Shown in pieces: positions 62,532 through 64,000 of a stretch of 64,000 nucleotides of DNA. The DNA is from Mesorhizobium sp. AR07 (GTDB lineage: Bacteria > Pseudomonadota > Alphaproteobacteria > Rhizobiales > Rhizobiaceae), in NCBI RefSeq assembly GCF_024746815.1, contig NZ_CP080525.1:6132501-6196500 (forward strand), given 5' to 3'. Made by a program: the position numbers and the translations under genes. Numbering within the stretch: position 1 is the first letter of the stretch; every line of letters starts with the position of its first letter. Below the pieces are notes generated by a model that was given only the letters and a program-made list of their open reading frames with translations, was not told where the DNA came from and made no database searches.

Positions 62532-63919
62532 CCGAGGGATCAGGGCTGGTGGCGCTCGTCGACGACGACGCGGACCTGCTGCACGCCACCACGCAATTGC
62601 TCGAACTTGCCGGCTTCACCGTGGTCGCGCTCGACACTGCCGAGGCAGCGCTTGCCGTTGTCGACGGGAATTTCGAGGGCGTGGTTGTCAGCGATATCCG
62701 CATGCCCGGCATGAACGGGCTGCAACTGTTCGATCGTATCAAGGCGATCGACCCCGACATACCGGTGATCCTGGTCACCGGGCATGGCGATGTCGATCTC
62801 GCGGTGGCCGCGCTCAAGGACGGCGTCTACGATTTCATCCCGAAACCCTATGCCGGCGATCGGCTTGTCGAGGCACTGAAACGGGCGACGGAAAAGAGGC
62901 GACTGGTGATGGAGAACCGGCGGCTGCGCGAAGCCGCCGCACTGGCCGCCGACGGAATGCCGCTGATCGGCGAGGCGCCAGCCATTCGGCGGTTGCGAGA
63001 GACCTTGCGGCAGATCGCCGACATGGATGTCGACGTGCTGGTGGAGGGAGAGACCGGAACCGGCAAGGAAGTGGTGGCGGACCTGCTGCACAGATGGGGC
63101 CGGCGGCGCGCAAAACCGTTCGTGGCGCTGAATTGCGGCGCCCTGCCGGAAACCGTCATAGAAAGCGAGCTGTTCGGCCACGAGGCGGGCGCGTTTACCG
63201 GCGCGCAGCGGCGACGGATCGGCCGCATCGAGCATTCCAGCGGCGGCACGCTGTTCCTCGACGAGATCGAATCCATGCCGCCGGCCCTTCAGGTCAAGCT
63301 GCTGCGCGTGCTCGAAACGCGCAGCGTCACCCCGCTTGGCTCGAACGAGACCAGGCGTGTCGACCTCAGGGTTGTCGCGGCAACCAAGGTCGATCTCGGC
63401 CGGCAGGACCAGCGCGGCGATTTTCGCGAGGATCTCTATTTCCGCCTCAACGTGGTGACGCTGCGCATCCCGCCATTGCGCGAGCGGCCCGGCGACATCC
63501 CGATGCTGTTCGGGCATTTTCTCGGCAAGGCCTCGGAACGGTTTGGCCGGCCTCTCGCCAGGGTGAACGCCGCGGTCAGCGATCATCTCCAGTCGCATGC
63601 CTGGCCGGGCAATGTCCGCGAACTCGCCCATTTCGCCGACCGTGTCGCCCTCGGTCTCGGCCCGGACGGCGAGACGAAGGCGGTTCCGGCGCAATTGCCA
63701 GAGCTTGCGGCAACGCTGCCCGAACGGGTCGGCCACTACGAGGCGCAACTCATCCGTGACGCGCTGCGCGATCACGGTGGCGATGTGCGCAGCGCCATCG
63801 ACGCGCTCGGCGTGCCGCGCAAGACCTTCTACGACAAGCTCAAGCGCTACGGCATTGTCGCGTCCGAATTTCGCAATGGCGGCGATGCGGATCCGCACCT
63901 TGTTCATGGCCAGACATAA
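62528..63919 (+). CDS. dctD: Sigma-54-dependent response regulator DctD
   Basis: A 463-residue activator: receiver domain 1-122 with phosphoacceptor Asp56 (VVSDIRMPG) and Lys106; AAA+ domain about 145-375 with Walker A GETGTGKE at 174-181, the sigma-54 contact GAFTGA at 221-226 and Walker B GGTLFLDEIE; C-terminal Fis-type HTH (GGDVRSAIDALGVPRKTFYDKLKRYGI). Overlaps dctB by four bases. It should bind at 60554-60602 and drive dctA. Confidence 0.96.
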   Translation: MTEGSGLVALVDDDADLLHATTQLLELAGFTVVALDTAEAALAVVDGNFEGVVVSDIRMPGMNGLQLFDRIKAIDPDIPVILVTGHGDVDLAVAALKDGVYDFIPKPYAGDRLVEALKRATEKRRLVMENRRLREAAALAADGMPLIGEAPAIRRLRETLRQIADMDVDVLVEGETGTGKEVVADLLHRWGRRRAKPFVALNCGALPETVIESELFGHEAGAFTGAQRRRIGRIEHSSGGTLFLDEIESMPPALQVKLLRVLETRSVTPLGSNETRRVDLRVVAATKVDLGRQDQRGDFREDLYFRLNVVTLRIPPLRERPGDIPMLFGHFLGKASERFGRPLARVNAAVSDHLQSHAWPGNVRELAHFADRVALGLGPDGETKAVPAQLPELAATLPERVGHYEAQLIRDALRDHGGDVRSAIDALGVPRKTFYDKLKRYGIVASEFRNGGDADPHLVHGQT

Positions 63920-63985
63920 ATTGCACGAGCGCCGTGCCCCTCGTAACGCTGCGTTCCCAGTCATCTGCGCATCTCGGAAAGAGCC

Positions 63986-64000
63986 ATGAACACGACACTT
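63986..64000 (+). CDS. Possible start of a gene running off the window
   Basis: An ATG at 63986 with GGAAAGAG seven bases upstream opens a frame of five codons (MNTTL) to the edge. The gap 63920-63985 after dctD shows no terminator-like hairpin. Too short to judge. Confidence 0.3.

Overview
The window looks like chromosome or large-replicon sequence from an alphaproteobacterium of the order Hyphomicrobiales (Rhizobiales), most likely a Mesorhizobium-type soil or root bacterium. The evidence is high GC, dense ATGA/TGATG-coupled operons, a rhizobial pcaDCHGB operon with divergent pcaQ, a divergent dctA/dctBD locus, and intergenic palindromes with an AAAAGTGNGAARCGGTTTT core of the kind common in Mesorhizobium. 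I see no rRNA, tRNA, transposase, phage gene or CRISPR. It is a catabolic and uptake region: six periplasmic binding proteins and six sets of ABC permeases.

Layout. (1) 1-8102: a Liv-type ABC transporter (minus strand) diverges from a GntR regulator, a DUF3830 protein, a TIGR04076 protein, an aldo/keto reductase, a SnoaL-like protein and the binding protein; substrate unknown. (2) 8190-9593: a GlcD-type FAD oxidase. (3) 9623-17890: a minus-strand operon GntR, IlvD/Edd-type sugar-acid dehydratase, SDR, AraD1/GguC-type protein, then a PotDABC-type transporter, with a divergent aldose 1-epimerase (17943-18866). It looks like an aldose/aldonate uptake and oxidation module. (4) 18901-32024: aromatic catabolism. 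pcaQ (minus) faces pcaDCHGB-pobA (plus), and a second operon (binding protein, LivG, LivF, LivH, LivM, coniferyl-alcohol-dehydrogenase-like SDR, aldehyde dehydrogenase) starts from a near copy of the pca promoter that includes a PcaQ box. Uptake, side-chain oxidation and ring cleavage of lignin-type aromatics therefore appear to share one regulator. (5) 31812-34262: NUDIX hydrolase, fatty-acid-hydroxylase-like membrane protein and RsgA. (6) 34425-44164: two divergent CUT1 sugar transporters without ATPase genes; the rightward one continues into a PIG-L deacetylase, a ROK kinase, a UTRA-type GntR regulator and a SIS-domain protein, which suggests amino-sugar or glycoside use. (7) 44172-59038: a GntR regulator divergent from a roughly 14 kb array of FAH-family enzyme, alpha/beta hydrolase, amidohydrolase, a Liv transporter, a UPF0261 (Tm-1-like) protein that seems to be a split fusion with LivF, a large flotillin, a SRPBCC protein, and a SRPBCC-quinone oxidoreductase fusion. 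This is the least explained system in the window. (8) 59060-63919: dctA, dctB and dctD for C4-dicarboxylates, with a sigma-54 promoter and DctD-type palindromes.

The catabolic modules feed central metabolism: protocatechuate gives succinate and acetyl-CoA through the beta-ketoadipate route, sugar acids probably give 2-oxoglutarate or pyruvate, and DctA imports succinate, fumarate and malate. Two apparent single-base frameshifts (near 51549 and 53050) affect region 7. They may be real or sequence errors.
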